Origin: Thalassotalea psychrophila
Lineage (GTDB): Bacteria; Pseudomonadota; Gammaproteobacteria; Enterobacterales; Alteromonadaceae
Assembly: GCF_031583595.1 (NCBI RefSeq)
Contig: NZ_CP134145.1
Coordinates: forward strand, 3,906,001 to 3,970,000
Length of the DNA stretch: 64,000 bases
Direction: 5' to 3'
The notes beneath the pieces are model-generated. The model did no database searches and was not told the origin of the DNA. It worked only from the letters and a program-made list of their open reading frames with translations. The position numbers and the translations under genes were made by a program. Of the stretch, positions 47,818-64,000 are shown piece by piece. Position 1 is the stretch's first letter. Each line of letters starts with the position of its first letter.

Positions 47818-47979
47818 AAAACTGTTGGTTCTTACGAACCTGTTATTCGACGTATCGAATAACGAATTTGGAAAAATCGATATTAAACCTGTATCTCAAG
47901 TATTCTTTGTAATGCGTGAATCTCTTTAAAAGAGTATCAGACCATACAATCTCTCAAAGCAAAACTGCTTGGGTGTTGT

Positions 47980-50864
<2,885 letters not shown>

Positions 50865-50871
<7 letters not shown>

Positions 50872-50880
50872 ATACAACCC
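50865..50880 (-). other. 23S processing stem, 5' strand
   Basis: GGGTTGTATGGTTAAG on the minus strand, pairing with the 3' strand at 47971-47988. Confidence 0.8.
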
Positions 50881-51174
50881 CAAAAAGTCTTGCAACTTCA
50901 AGAATGCTCGGAGACTAATCCGAACTAAGTTATAGGTCTGACATTTTCACGCATTCAATAAGAATGTTGGCAACCTACGTTGCCAAACCCACAGTAAACT
51001 GTGAGCCTTGAGTAAGAACTAATTACATAACGATAAGATATGTAATTAATAATTTGAGTTGTTGTATAAAACAACTCAGTGATAAACAACAAGTTGTTTA
51101 TCGTGATGATTTGCTGACGTTATAGATTGGAGATCTACAACACAAATCATCGGGTTTAATATCAGCTTTCCAAA

Positions 51175-51187
51175 TTGTTAAAGAGTA
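51175..51187 (-). promoter_or_regulatory. boxA antitermination site in the spacer
   Basis: TACTCTTTAACAA on the minus strand, one base from the E. coli boxA TGCTCTTTAACAA; it recruits NusB/NusE for antitermination into 23S. Confidence 0.85.
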
Positions 51188-51289
51188 CATTAATGCGCGC
51201 ATTCGGCATCATTGTTGGTTAAAAACCAAAGATAACTGCTCTTATTGCTAAGGGCGCTTATCTTTGATTTCTTATTTCGGCACACTGGC

Positions 51290-51312
51290 TCCCGCAACAA
51301 GTACGGGATGAC
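51290..51312. repeat. REP-like hairpin inside the rRNA spacer
   Basis: TCCCG-caacaagta-CGGGA followed by TGAC, with the same GGGATGAC end as the units at 33626 and 47208. A second small hairpin GAGCG-TAC-CGCTC follows. Confidence 0.6.
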
Positions 51313-51401
51313 AGAGCGTACCGCTCAGTCAGTTATCATGTAATTTGTGTGAACACTCGCGAAACTAACAAGTTAGCTTCCATTAAGTTGTCTACTTAAG
51401 G

Positions 51402-52946
<1,545 letters not shown>

Positions 52947-53260
52947 AAAAGTTGTTACATTTGAAACAAGACAAGCTTGTTTCTACTCAATGAATTCTGA
53001 ATGTTTCGTCTAACCAGAAGCTGGTTAAACTAAAACGTACTAATTAACTTCATCGCTAAATAAAGATAATTAATTTGTTTGTGTGTTCATTCATCATTAA
53101 GTGATTTCGATACCGAGGTATCTATGTTGTAAATCAATCTTAATGTGAGTGCCCACACAAATTGCATGATAACTAATTGTTAAAGAACCGTTCTTATTAG
53201 AACGAAGAGCTAATCGCATTCGTTAGTCTCTTTGCTTCAATCCGGCTAGTAGCCTTGCTT
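52947..53260 (-). other. 16S leader region
   Basis: Roughly 310 transcribed bases between the proximal promoter and 16S, with a hairpin AAACAAG-acaag-CTTGTTT (about 52966-52984), another AACCAG-aag-CTGGTT (about 53016-53030), and boxA at 53177. No gene. Confidence 0.7.
53177..53189 (-). promoter_or_regulatory. boxA in the 16S leader
   Basis: GGTTCTTTAACAA on the minus strand, close to the boxA consensus and followed by TTAG as in many leaders. It is about 85 nt downstream of the proximal promoter. Confidence 0.8.
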
Positions 53261-53273
53261 GAAGTGGATGCGC

Positions 53274-53301
53274 ATTGTACGTCATCCAGTGTTGATGTCA
53301 A
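53274..53301 (-). promoter_or_regulatory. rRNA promoter, proximal
   Basis: TTGACA (53296-53301), 16-nt spacer, TACAAT (53274-53279), then a GCGC discriminator. A near-consensus -35, the 16-nt spacer and the GC-rich discriminator are the marks of a stringently controlled rrn P1 promoter. AT-rich DNA lies upstream as an UP element. Confidence 0.88.
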
Positions 53302-53455
53302 CAGTTAATTTCAGTAATTTAGAATTTAATTGTTGTCGTTTGTAACTCGGTAATTTCTACCTTAATCACTACAAACTATCTACACTACTACCGCTGGTTG
53401 CTCTGTCAGTAACTATCTTGCTACTTGTCGAGATTCCCTGTGGAAGTGGATGCGC

Positions 53456-53483
53456 ATTTTAGGGATTTTTGAGCTGCCGTCAA
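53456..53483 (-). promoter_or_regulatory. rRNA promoter, distal
   Basis: TTGACG (53478-53483), 16-nt spacer, TAAAAT (53456-53461), GCGC. The 16 bp around the start region (GAAGTGGATGCGCATT on the plus strand) are identical to the proximal promoter, 182 bp away. Confidence 0.82.
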
Positions 53484-53704
53484 CACCTTTTTGCAAATAA
53501 ATTGAAATAAATGATTATTCGTTCACAAAACATACTAACAAAGGAATTTACCAACAAATCTCTTACATACAACCTTAAAAATTTAACATCGTTTTTACTC
53601 AAATGGACTATTGATTAAATATTGAACTTATAGTTAGATATATGTACTAAAAACTATAAGGCTTAAAAAAGCCGTAGATTTGCTAATATAAGTGAACAAA
53701 AAAG
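53484..53704. other. Intergenic region between rrn promoters and the repeat-protein gene
   Basis: About 220 AT-rich bases. It probably holds upstream activating DNA for the rRNA promoters and the promoter of the plus-strand gene at 53705. I see no firm motif. Confidence 0.5.
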
Positions 53705-54433
53705 ATGAAAGCGCTATTAATTACCCTAACTCTACTACTAACGAGCAATATTGCTTTAGCAGGAGATCTACAATCAAAAGAAAAATTCCTTAGCCGATTG
53801 CTTGAAAAACACGTTGATAAAAATATTTCCGTGGAACGAAGTGTAAGCAGTTTATTGAAAAGTTATCCATCAGGAGAAGAAATAATATTAGACACTGCAT
53901 TTACAAAGTACCCTAACAAGTACAAACAAATAATCCGCGGTGCGTTACATGCTAACCCTAATTACAGTGAAGATGTTATTAAGTTCGCATTAGAGCATGA
54001 AGTGGCTTCTTGCTCCCAAATAATCAAAACAGCAATTAACGCAGAGCCGGCTTATGCAGATGATATTGTATTAGTGGCAAGTAAGCTTCATCCTGAAGAT
54101 AAGGATGCAATATTCAGAATGGCATTAAAAACTAAACCAGTAATGGCATCTAGTATCGTAAACGCTTCAGCAAAAAAATATCCGAATGATTTTATCAATT
54201 ATATAGCTATGGCATTTGAAGAATTACCAGAAAGGTTCATTTCATTATTAGATAATGCTTTTAATAATTTTCCAGAGCAAAGTAATGAAGTTGTAGAAAT
54301 TGCAGTTAAGTCTTTAGACAAAGAACATGTAAGAGCCATTATAAACAATGCAGTTAAATCAGGATTAAGTGAAAAACAAGCCACAGATGCCGCGATTAAA
54401 GGTGGTGCTGATTTAGTTGCTTTAAATATGTAA
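53705..54433 (+). CDS. Secreted helical-repeat protein with 15-residue repeats, unknown function
   Basis: 242 residues with a clear signal peptide (MKALLITLTLLLTSNIALA). From about residue 54 to the end the chain is about twelve consecutive units of about 15 residues, of pattern xP-x5-I-hxxAhxx, for example YPNKYKQIIRGALHA, EPAYADDIVLVASKL, HPEDKDAIFRMALKT, LPERFISLLDNAFNN and FPEQSNEVVEIAVKS. Each would be one helix started by proline, stacking into a right- or left-handed solenoid. I recognise no family; it is not TPR (34 residues) or Sel1 (about 36). Possibly a periplasmic scaffold. It stands alone with a terminator after it. Confidence 0.85.
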   Translation: MKALLITLTLLLTSNIALAGDLQSKEKFLSRLLEKHVDKNISVERSVSSLLKSYPSGEEIILDTAFTKYPNKYKQIIRGALHANPNYSEDVIKFALEHEVASCSQIIKTAINAEPAYADDIVLVASKLHPEDKDAIFRMALKTKPVMASSIVNASAKKYPNDFINYIAMAFEELPERFISLLDNAFNNFPEQSNEVVEIAVKSLDKEHVRAIINNAVKSGLSEKQATDAAIKGGADLVALNM

Positions 54434-54460
54434 GTCTATTATTACTAGGTATATATAGTT

Positions 54461-54485
54461 AAAAGGGAAGCTGATAGCTTCCCTT
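54461..54485. terminator. Bidirectional terminator
   Basis: AAAAGGGAAGCT-GAT-AGCTTCCCTTTTT, with T runs on both strands; it serves the repeat-protein gene and the convergent fadBA operon. Confidence 0.9.
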
Positions 54486-54510
54486 TTTCATTTTCAAATT
54501 GCGTAAACAA

Positions 54511-57860
<3,350 letters not shown>

Positions 57861-58044
57861 GCCAAAACTCCTTAGCTTTATGAGGTTTTTAAAATACTTT
57901 GATCAACAATTATAATAAAAATGAATAGTAAAATATCTTAATGGGTATATTTATAGATGCTTGAGTTTGCCTTGTCTAATAAAGCAAAGCAACCATTTTT
58001 TAAAACGACCGTTTAAATCCAGCGTTTAATTAATTATTTTAAGC

Positions 58045-58070
58045 AAAAAAAACCCACTATTTATAGTGGG
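58045..58070 (-). terminator. Intrinsic terminator of ppa
   Basis: CCCACTAT-aa-ATAGTGGG then TTTTTTTT on the minus strand. It lies 28 nt after the ppa stop. Confidence 0.85.
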
Positions 58071-58097
58071 CTTACTAAGATAAATCATTATTCAAAT

Positions 58098-58646
58098 TTA
58101 GAATGCTGGTTTATCTTCAGTTTCTTCGTAACGAGCAACACTTGAGACAACTTCATCGCGAGCAGCTTGAGCATCAGCCCAGCCTTCAATTTTAACCCAT
58201 TTGTTTGGCTCTAGATCTTTGTAATGTTCAAAGAAGTGAGAAATTTGGTTTAATAAAAGCTCTGGCATTTGAGTTGCTTCATTAATACCACGGTAAATAG
58301 TTGATAATTTATCAACAGGTACCGCTAGAATTTTTGCATCTTCACCAGATTCGTCAGTCATGTTAAGTACGCCAATTGGACGACAACGAATAACCGAACC
58401 TGCTAATAATGGAAAAGGAGTAGGTACTAATACGTCTACTGGGTCACCATCTAGCGATAAAGTGTGAGGTACATAACCGTAGTTAGTTGGGTAGTGCATA
58501 CAAGTTGACATGAAACGGTCTACAAAAATTGCACCTGATTCTTTATCTACTTCGTATTTTACCGGATCAGCATGTGCTGGTATTTCGATGATAACGTTTA
58601 TTTCTTCTGGTAAGTTCTTACCAGCTGGTACACTATTAAGGCTCAT
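58098..58646 (-). CDS. ppa: Soluble inorganic pyrophosphatase (family I)
   Basis: 182 residues from ATG 58646 (MSLNSVPAG; an in-frame GTG at 58658 lies 12 nt upstream). It hydrolyses pyrophosphate to phosphate in the cytoplasm. [19 protein letters not shown] contains the substrate-binding tyrosines, and DGDPVDVLV is the metal-binding signature. The closing WVKIEGW is typical. It is divergent from the membrane pyrophosphatase gene hppA: two different ways of using the same substrate from one intergenic region. Confidence 0.97.
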   Translation of the reverse strand: MSLNSVPAGKNLPEEINVIIEIPAHADPVKYEVDKESGAIFVDRFMSTCMHYPTNYGYVPHTLSLDGDPVDVLVPTPFPLLAGSVIRCRPIGVLNMTDESGEDAKILAVPVDKLSTIYRGINEATQMPELLLNQISHFFEHYKDLEPNKWVKIEGWADAQAARDEVVSSVARYEETEDKPAF

Positions 58647-58658
58647 GGCTCTTCCCAC

Positions 58659-58989
58659 TTAAGTACAATATTTAAAGGGCGTTATTATAACGACTTTTAA
58701 TTAAAATTCGACATTTTCTCAGCAAATAATTGAAAACTTTAGTCTAATAACCATAAATTTTCCTGTTACCAATTCAAAAGTTAACTATTTTTTAACAATT
58801 TTAGCTACACTTTTATTATTGGTAGGAGTAATGTAAATATTGCTTCTATATAAAAAAGTGTTTTTTGTCGTACTCCACCGCATTGTTTTGATGTCTATAC
58901 GGTAGTGTTTTTAAACATGAATCGAATATAACAATAGAAAGCCACAAAAATGACTTTTGTGGCCAAAAATAATAATAAACGGGGATTTT
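58659..58989. other. Divergent ppa/hppA regulatory region
   Basis: About 330 AT-rich bases. They must hold promoters for both pyrophosphatase genes, but no candidate is convincing. A perfect hairpin (58941-58963) sits in the hppA leader. No gene. Confidence 0.55.
58941..58963 (+). promoter_or_regulatory. Hairpin in the hppA leader
   Basis: GCCACAAAA-ATGAC-TTTTGTGGC followed by CAAAAATAATAAT, ending 17 nt before the hppA GGGG site. It lacks a T run. It may affect mRNA stability or translation. Confidence 0.5.
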
Positions 58990-60984
58990 ATGGATAACAT
59001 GCTTTACTTGCCACCAGTTCTTGGTGTTGTAGGCCTAATTTTTGCTTTCATTCTTTATAACATAATCAAATCATATGACGCAGGCGGCGAGGCATTAAAG
59101 AAAATTGCTGACCAAATACATCTTGGAGCCATGGTGTTTATGCATCGTGAATATAAGATGCTATTTGTATTTGCGGCTATATTATTAGTTTTACTTTACG
59201 TTTTCGTAGATCCCAATACAGCGTTAGCATTCTTTGTTGGTGCAGTATCTTCAGCACTCGCTGGCTATATTGGTATGTTTACCGCAACAAAAGCAAATGT
59301 AAGAACAACCAATGCTGCTCATGAAAAAGGCGCAGCTCCAGCCTTAACTGTTGCCTTTTTTGGCGGCTCAGTAATGGGGCTGTGTGTTGCATCTTTAGGT
59401 TTAATTGGACTAGGCACTTTATATTGGTATTTTGGCGGTGATCCAACAACAACTCATTACATTCATGGTTTTGGTATGGGGGCTTCTTCAGTTGCTCTAT
59501 TTTCACGTGTTGGTGGTGGTATTTTTACCAAAAGTGCCGATGTAGGTGCAGATTTAGTTGGTAAGATTGAAGCCGGAATTCCCGAGGATGACCCAAGAAA
59601 TCCAGGTGTTATCGCCGATAATGTTGGCGATAATGTTGGCGATGTAGCTGGTATGGGATCGGATATATTTGAATCATATTGTGGTTCAATGATTGCTTCC
59701 ATTGCCATTGCATCAACCATGGCTGTTGAAGCTTTAGGTGATCGTTCAGCTCTTATGGCATTACCATTAATGCTCGCATCAGTAGGTTTGATTTGTTCAA
59801 TTTTAGGGATTTTATTGGTTAAATCAATGTCTGGTAGTAAAGCTGAACTTGCACTACGTGCCGGTACTATATTTGCTGCGGTATTATTTATTATTGCAGC
59901 CTACTTCACTATACAATTTTTAGGAATTAACGCTAATGTTTGGGGTGCGGTATTAGCCGGTGCAATTGGTGGGATAATAATCGGCTTAGTAACCGAATAT
60001 TATACATCTAGCACACCAGTAAGAAAAATAGCTCAGGCAGGAGAAACAGGTCCTGCAACGGTCATGATAACAGGGCTCTCTGTAGGTATGGAATCTGTTG
60101 TTGTTCCCGTATTAACCATATGTGCCATCATATTTGCATCAACGCAAATGGCCGGTTTGTATGGCGTCGGTATTGCCGCAGTTGGTATGTTAGCCACAGT
60201 AGGTATTACCATGGCAATTGATGCCTATGGTCCAGTTGCTGATAATGCTGGTGGTATAGCTGAAATGGCGGGACTTGGCGAAGAAACTCGTAAAATCACC
60301 GATTCATTAGATGAGTTAGGTAATACCACAGCGGCCATAGGTAAAGGTTTTGCCATTGGCGCGGCTGCGTTAGCAGCATTAGCAATTATTGCTGCTTATG
60401 TTGAAACAATGACGATAAAAATTCCTGATTTCAGCTTGCACTTAGGCGATCCTCAGGTACTTATTGGCTTATTTATTGGTGGTATGGTGCCATTCTTAAT
60501 TGCCTCTTTAACGATGACAGCTGTTGGAGATGCTGCATTCGAAATGATCCATGAGATCCGCCGTCAATTTAGAGAAATAGAAGGTTTACTTGAAGGCAAG
60601 GCTGATCCTGATACTGCTCGTTGTGTTGATATTGCCACAACCGCTGCATTGAAAAAAATGATTTTACCTGGCGTAATAGCAGTAAGCGTACCGGTAATTG
60701 TTGGTTTCGGTATCAGCCCACAAGCACTTGGCGGTATGTTAGGCGGTGCTTTATTAGGCTGTGTATTAATGGCTCTAATGATGGCGAATGCTGGCGGTGC
60801 TTGGGATAACGCTAAAAAGTATGTTGAGAAAGGCAATCTTGGCGGTAAAGGCAGTGATACTCACTCGGCAACAGTAGTTGGTGATACCGTTGGTGACCCG
60901 TTTAAAGATACTTCTGGTCCTTCAATGAATATCTTAATTAACGTAATGGCAATTGTTTCATTGGTAATTGCACCAGTGTTATAG
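58990..60984 (+). CDS. hppA: Membrane-bound ion-pumping pyrophosphatase, K+-dependent type
   Basis: 664 residues from ATG 58990 (GGGG 7 nt before), with about 16 membrane helices; it uses pyrophosphate hydrolysis to pump H+ or Na+. The catalytic loop [19 protein letters not shown] and later [15 protein letters not shown] carry the Mg-pyrophosphate aspartates. GNTTAA at 444-449 has alanine where K+-independent enzymes have lysine (GNTTKA), so it should need K+. The ion cannot be settled: the glutamate in FESYCGS is at a position tied to Na+ transport in some members. The stop codon's G is the first base of a 7-bp repeat array. Confidence 0.93.
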   Translation: MDNMLYLPPVLGVVGLIFAFILYNIIKSYDAGGEALKKIADQIHLGAMVFMHREYKMLFVFAAILLVLLYVFVDPNTALAFFVGAVSSALAGYIGMFTATKANVRTTNAAHEKGAAPALTVAFFGGSVMGLCVASLGLIGLGTLYWYFGGDPTTTHYIHGFGMGASSVALFSRVGGGIFTKSADVGADLVGKIEAGIPEDDPRNPGVIADNVGDNVGDVAGMGSDIFESYCGSMIASIAIASTMAVEALGDRSALMALPLMLASVGLICSILGILLVKSMSGSKAELALRAGTIFAAVLFIIAAYFTIQFLGINANVWGAVLAGAIGGIIIGLVTEYYTSSTPVRKIAQAGETGPATVMITGLSVGMESVVVPVLTICAIIFASTQMAGLYGVGIAAVGMLATVGITMAIDAYGPVADNAGGIAEMAGLGEETRKITDSLDELGNTTAAIGKGFAIGAAALAALAIIAAYVETMTIKIPDFSLHLGDPQVLIGLFIGGMVPFLIASLTMTAVGDAAFEMIHEIRRQFREIEGLLEGKADPDTARCVDIATTAALKKMILPGVIAVSVPVIVGFGISPQALGGMLGGALLGCVLMALMMANAGGAWDNAKKYVEKGNLGGKGSDTHSATVVGDTVGDPFKDTSGPSMNILINVMAIVSLVIAPVL

Positions 60985-61032
60985 CTGCAAGCTGCAAGCT
61001 GCAAGCTGCAAGCTGCAAGCTGCAAGCTGCAA
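60984..61032. repeat. Seven copies of the heptamer GCTGCAA
   Basis: GCTGCAA repeated seven times without error, starting on the last base of the hppA stop and followed by GCAG. It lies in the 3' untranslated region, 17 nt before the terminator. Confidence 0.95.
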
Positions 61033-61048
61033 GCAGTATAAAATGAAG

Positions 61049-61081
61049 AATGCCAGTGTAAATATTTACACTGGCATTTTT
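61049..61081. terminator. Bidirectional terminator of hppA and cysJIH
   Basis: AATGCCAGTGTAAAT-ATTTACACTGGCATT: a perfect 15-bp inverted repeat with T run on the plus strand (and A run on the other side). Confidence 0.88.
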
Positions 61082-61115
61082 AATAGTTTATTCAGGCGAT
61101 AATTTACGATTATAG

Positions 61116-61856
61116 CTATATCCCATCGCCATCAGTGTGCAGCCCACACTCGCGTTGCATACCATTAAAGCGAGTATCTTGCTCATCCATTTGCGCAGAC
61201 AGTGGCAATGTAGAATGTTCGTCTCCTACTGATACATAACCTTCATTCCATAATGGGTGATAGGGTAAATTATGCTTGGTTAGATATTCATGTACATCTT
61301 TATTACTCCAATCAATAATCGGATGTAACTTAAACCGGCCACGTATAACTTGTAATACTGGCAGTGACTTTCGATGATCCGTTTGACTGCGTCTTACACC
61401 AGAAAACCAAGTGTTAGCACCAATTTCATCTAAGCCATTTTCTAACGGCGTTACTTTATTGGTTAAGTTATATTGTTTTAACTCTGCTTCACCTTGCTGC
61501 CATTGTTCACCATGTCTAGCACGTTGCCAAGCAGGTGAAATATCAGCTCGAAAGACCTTTAAGTTTAAATTCAAGCGATCAGTTAGCTCATCAATAAAGC
61601 GATAAGTTTCTGCGAACAAATAACCAGTATCAGTTAATAATACCGGGATGTCTGGCTTTAACTGCGTCATCATATGCAGCATTACCGCTGATTGAATACC
61701 AAAGCTTGAGGTTAGCGCAAAATTATTTGGCAGGTGTTCAAATGCCCATGCGACCCGCTCACTGGCACTCATTTTTTCAAGCTGTTCATTCCAATTTTTC
61801 AATAAGGTGTCAGGTAAAGACGCTGGAAACCTGTTATTGACTGCTAAGTTAGCCAT
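61116..61856 (-). CDS. cysH: Phosphoadenylyl-sulfate (PAPS) reductase
   Basis: A 246-residue cytoplasmic enzyme that reduces PAPS to sulfite with thioredoxin. The N-type ATP pyrophosphatase fold begins near [28 protein letters not shown] binds the substrate; [11 protein letters not shown] at the end has the catalytic cysteine. The CC...CxxC iron-sulfur motif of APS reductases is absent, so it is the PAPS type. Its start overlaps the cysI stop by 8 bases, making cysJIH a tight operon. Confidence 0.96.
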   Translation of the reverse strand: MANLAVNNRFPASLPDTLLKNWNEQLEKMSASERVAWAFEHLPNNFALTSSFGIQSAVMLHMMTQLKPDIPVLLTDTGYLFAETYRFIDELTDRLNLNLKVFRADISPAWQRARHGEQWQQGEAELKQYNLTNKVTPLENGLDEIGANTWFSGVRRSQTDHRKSLPVLQVIRGRFKLHPIIDWSNKDVHEYLTKHNLPYHPLWNEGYVSVGDEHSTLPLSAQMDEQDTRFNGMQRECGLHTDGDGI

Positions 61857-63585
61857 GGAAATCCCTTTTGCTTATTATTACTTCTTTAACAATGCCTTCA
61901 CGTATTACAAAGTCACCAAAACATTCTTGTTCATTTCGTTTTTCAACCCATAAGCCAATTAGCTCATCTAAATGACTTAACACCTGTGAAGAGCTTATAT
62001 TGTCTTGATATAGTTTTGGAACACGAGTGCCGGCAACGTTGCCGCCTAAATACATATTATATTTGTCTGGGCCACGACCAACTAAGCCAACCTCAGCAAG
62101 CATTGCTCGGCCACAACCATTAGGACAACCCGTTACCCGGAAAATAATGTGCTCATCAGCAATATTATGCTTTGCTAATAAACCTTCAATGTCTGTCACA
62201 TAACTAGGTAAAAAGCGTTCTGCTTCTGCCATAGCCAATGGACAAGTAGGGAAAGCCACACATGCCATAGAATTTTGGCGTTGATTAGATTGTGTAACAT
62301 CAATTAAACCATGCTCAACGGCGATACTTTCAATCACCGACTTTTGCTCTTGAGATACGCTAGCAACAATCAAGTTTTGATTCGCCGTCATACGGAAATC
62401 ACCTTGATGAATTTCAGCAATGGCTTTTACACCACTTTTTAGTTTGGTCTCAATAGTGTCTTTTAAACGACCATTTTCAATAAATAGAGTTAAATGGTGC
62501 TTATTATCGATACCTTCAACCCAACCAATTTTATCGCCACGATTAGTGAACTCGTAAGGACGAGACTCCCCAAATTTAGCACCCGCGCGCGTTTCAACTT
62601 CATCTTTAAATGTATCAATACCGACTCTATCCAGAGTATATTTGGTTTTCGCATTTTTACGATTTACTCGATTCCCCCAATCACGCTGTGTAGTAATAAC
62701 CGCTTCAGCAAATGCTAAGGTATCTTTAAGTTCGATAAAACCAAAGTCATCAGCCTTTCTTGGGTAAGTAGAGTCATCACCGAAGGTCATGGCTAAACCA
62801 CCACCAACTAACACATTAAAACCAATTAGCTTTTTACCGTCGCTAATCGCCACAAAGTTTAAGTCATTAGCGTGCACGTCAATATCATTATCTGGCGGGA
62901 TAACTACAGTAGTTTTAAATTTACGAGGTAAGTAAGTACTACCTAGAATAGGTTCAACTTCTTGCCCTGGTGTTTCTTCAATTTTTTCGCCGTCAAGCCA
63001 AATCTCAGCATACGCACGAGTCTTAGGAAGTAAATGTTCACTAATTTTGATAGCCCATTGGTACGCTTCTTGATGCAAAACAGACTCAACCGGGTTAGAG
63101 GTACATAATACGTTACGGTTAACATCACCAGCAGTCGCAATAGCATCTATACCTATTTTATTAAGCGTTTGATGCATCAATTTAATATTAGGTTTTAACA
63201 CCCCATGAAACTGAAACGTTTGGCGAGTTGTCAAACGAATACTGCCATAAGAGGTGTGCTCATCGGCAAATTTATCTATAGCTAACCATTGGCTAGGAGT
63301 AATGATGCCACCAGGCATTCTGGCTCTAAGCATTACATTATGCAGAGGTTCTAACTTTTGCTTGGCACGTTCTGCTCGAATATCACGATCATCTTGTTGG
63401 TACATGCCGTGGGTACGGATTAATTGAAAGTTATCTGCTGTGAAACCACCGGTAATTTCATCTTGTAAGTCTTCAATTATCGTGCCACGTAAATGATTAC
63501 TTTCAGCTTTAAGGCGCTCATTGTCGGCATGCTTACCTTGGACCACATTCGGGTTTTGTTCAATTTTTTCGGCTAAAATAGACAT
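61849..63585 (-). CDS. cysI: Sulfite reductase hemoprotein (beta) subunit
   Basis: A 578-residue enzyme with siroheme and 4Fe-4S, which reduces sulfite to sulfide by six electrons. The cluster cysteines are in [12 protein letters not shown] and [10 protein letters not shown] (CX5C and CX3C), as in E. coli CysI. Two ferredoxin-like repeats are present ([14 protein letters not shown] near the start). The start ATG 63585 overlaps the cysJ stop by one base (TAATG); the end overlaps cysH. Confidence 0.97.
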   Translation of the reverse strand: MSILAEKIEQNPNVVQGKHADNERLKAESNHLRGTIIEDLQDEITGGFTADNFQLIRTHGMYQQDDRDIRAERAKQKLEPLHNVMLRARMPGGIITPSQWLAIDKFADEHTSYGSIRLTTRQTFQFHGVLKPNIKLMHQTLNKIGIDAIATAGDVNRNVLCTSNPVESVLHQEAYQWAIKISEHLLPKTRAYAEIWLDGEKIEETPGQEVEPILGSTYLPRKFKTTVVIPPDNDIDVHANDLNFVAISDGKKLIGFNVLVGGGLAMTFGDDSTYPRKADDFGFIELKDTLAFAEAVITTQRDWGNRVNRKNAKTKYTLDRVGIDTFKDEVETRAGAKFGESRPYEFTNRGDKIGWVEGIDNKHHLTLFIENGRLKDTIETKLKSGVKAIAEIHQGDFRMTANQNLIVASVSQEQKSVIESIAVEHGLIDVTQSNQRQNSMACVAFPTCPLAMAEAERFLPSYVTDIEGLLAKHNIADEHIIFRVTGCPNGCGRAMLAEVGLVGRGPDKYNMYLGGNVAGTRVPKLYQDNISSSQVLSHLDELIGLWVEKRNEQECFGDFVIREGIVKEVIISKRDFHG

Positions 63586-64000
63586 TAATATACATCCTTC
63601 TGATAACGCTTATTAATGCGTAATTGCTTTAAATAATCTTCGGCTTGCTCTACAGTTTTATTACCGTGCTCACTAACAATTTCAACTAAGGTTTGATGAA
63701 CATCTTTAGCCATACGCGACATATCACCACAAATATAAAAGTGTGCGCCGTTTTCTAACCAACTAAATAACTCTTTACCATTGGCTTTTAACTTGTGTTG
63801 TACATAAACTTTTTCAGCTTGGTCCCTTGAAAAAGCCACGTCTAAACGAGATAACACGCCTGATTTAAGGTAGCTTTGCCACTCAACTTGATATAAAAAG
63901 TCTTGGGTAAAGGTCTGATCGCCAAACACTAACCAGTTATCACCATTTGCTTCTTGTGCTTCACGTTGCTGCAAGAAAGCTCTAAATGGCGCTACGCCAG
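63585..64000 (-). CDS. cysJ: Sulfite reductase flavoprotein (alpha) subunit, partial
   Basis: Only the last ~138 codons lie in the window; the gene continues past base 64000. The fragment reads through [15 protein letters not shown] (the NADPH-binding GTGVAPFR of the ferredoxin reductase-like domain), [18 protein letters not shown], and [13 protein letters not shown] to the C-terminus YQKDVY, all typical of CysJ. It passes electrons from NADPH through FAD and FMN to CysI. The flavodoxin half is outside the window. Confidence 0.95.
   Translation of the reverse strand, partial: GVAPFRAFLQQREAQEANGDNWLVFGDQTFTQDFLYQVEWQSYLKSGVLSRLDVAFSRDQAEKVYVQHKLKANGKELFSWLENGAHFYICGDMSRMAKDVHQTLVEIVSEHGNKTVEQAEDYLKQLRINKRYQKDVY

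Larger units (their letters stand above)
50881..51401 (-). other. 16S-23S internal transcribed spacer without tRNA
   Basis: About 520 bases. I searched both strands for tRNA-Ile and tRNA-Ala and saw neither the TTCGAATC-type arm nor a CCA end. It holds three AT-rich inverted repeats near the 23S side: AATTACATA..TATGTAATT (51021-51047), GAGTTGTT..ACAACTC (51056-51077), and GATAAACAAC-aa-GTTGTTTATC (51081-51102). It also holds a boxA and a REP-like hairpin. Confidence 0.8.

Noticed and set aside
47420..47912. Open frames overlapping the 5S genes with a shared N-terminal sequence (MTYSHMGTPTLP)
   Set aside because: They are antisense to the two 5S rRNA genes; the similarity is due to the rRNA duplication, not to protein homology.
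50881..51401. Possible tRNA in the rRNA spacer
   Set aside because: No acceptor, T-arm or anticodon-arm pattern could be found on either strand.
57861..57940. Promoter for fadBA from a TATAAT on the minus strand (57909-57914)
   Set aside because: No acceptable -35 at 16-18 nt; left out.
60984..61032. Heptamer array considered as a phase-variation switch
   Set aside because: It lies after the stop codon, so a change of length cannot turn the protein on or off; kept only as a variable-repeat observation.

Overview
The window looks like a chromosomal segment from a marine gammaproteobacterium of the Alteromonadales, most likely Colwelliaceae (Colwellia or Thalassotalea type). The reasons are the AT-rich DNA, the gene set (torECAD, fadBA, the tyrS-mepM-anmK and fbp/mpl neighbourhoods, an NSS-type transporter, an Atm1-type exporter) and short dispersed repeats ending in ATACCAA. 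This is judged by protein recognition only; no alignment was run. Nearly all of it is core genome. I see no prophage, integrase, transposase or CRISPR array.

Layout. 1-7.5 kb: folE2, then the glutamate synthase operon gltBD. 7.7-11.5 kb: small genes (membrane protein, DUF7661-like, an RcsF-like lipoprotein with a suspicious start, DUF2164, YaiI/YqxD), a dicarboxylate/amino acid symporter and an all-alpha dUTPase. 11.7-14.8 kb: mtnN, a rhodanese lipoprotein and a TRIC-type channel, a MITE-like element touching the stop codon of an rraB-like gene, and a DUF4136 lipoprotein. 14.9-25.7 kb: tyrS (-), mepM-anmK (+), a 63-residue unknown, an Atm1-type ABC exporter with gamma-glutamyltransferase, a GNAT and an NSS transporter (-), and ssb (-). 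26-37.5 kb, all on the minus strand: a Met/His-rich outer-membrane protein, a beta-propeller amidohydrolase, a TolB-like/TPR membrane protein, and ubiX, mpl and a zinc metalloprotease. 37.7-47.1 kb, plus strand: fbp, a two-gene unit of membrane P-loop ATPase plus MscS channel, and the TMAO respiration operon torECAD. 47.4-53.5 kb: a complete minus-strand rRNA operon (16S-23S-5S-5S) with no spacer tRNA, a terminator between the two 5S genes, and two tandem stringent-type promoters. 53.7-64 kb: a secreted protein built of 15-residue repeats, fadBA (-), soluble pyrophosphatase (-) divergent from a membrane pyrophosphatase (+), a 7-bp tandem repeat, and cysJIH (-, cysJ cut by the window edge).

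Functionally the window joins nitrogen assimilation (gltBD), sulfate reduction (cysJIH), fatty-acid oxidation (fadBA), gluconeogenesis (fbp), pyrophosphate handling (ppa/hppA), murein recycling (mpl, anmK, mepM), anaerobic TMAO respiration and translation capacity (rrn).

The least explained items are the ATPase/MscS pair, the 15-residue solenoid protein beside the rRNA operon, the frameshifted RcsF-like start, the MITE that supplies the stop of rraB, and the 5S duplication across an intrinsic terminator.
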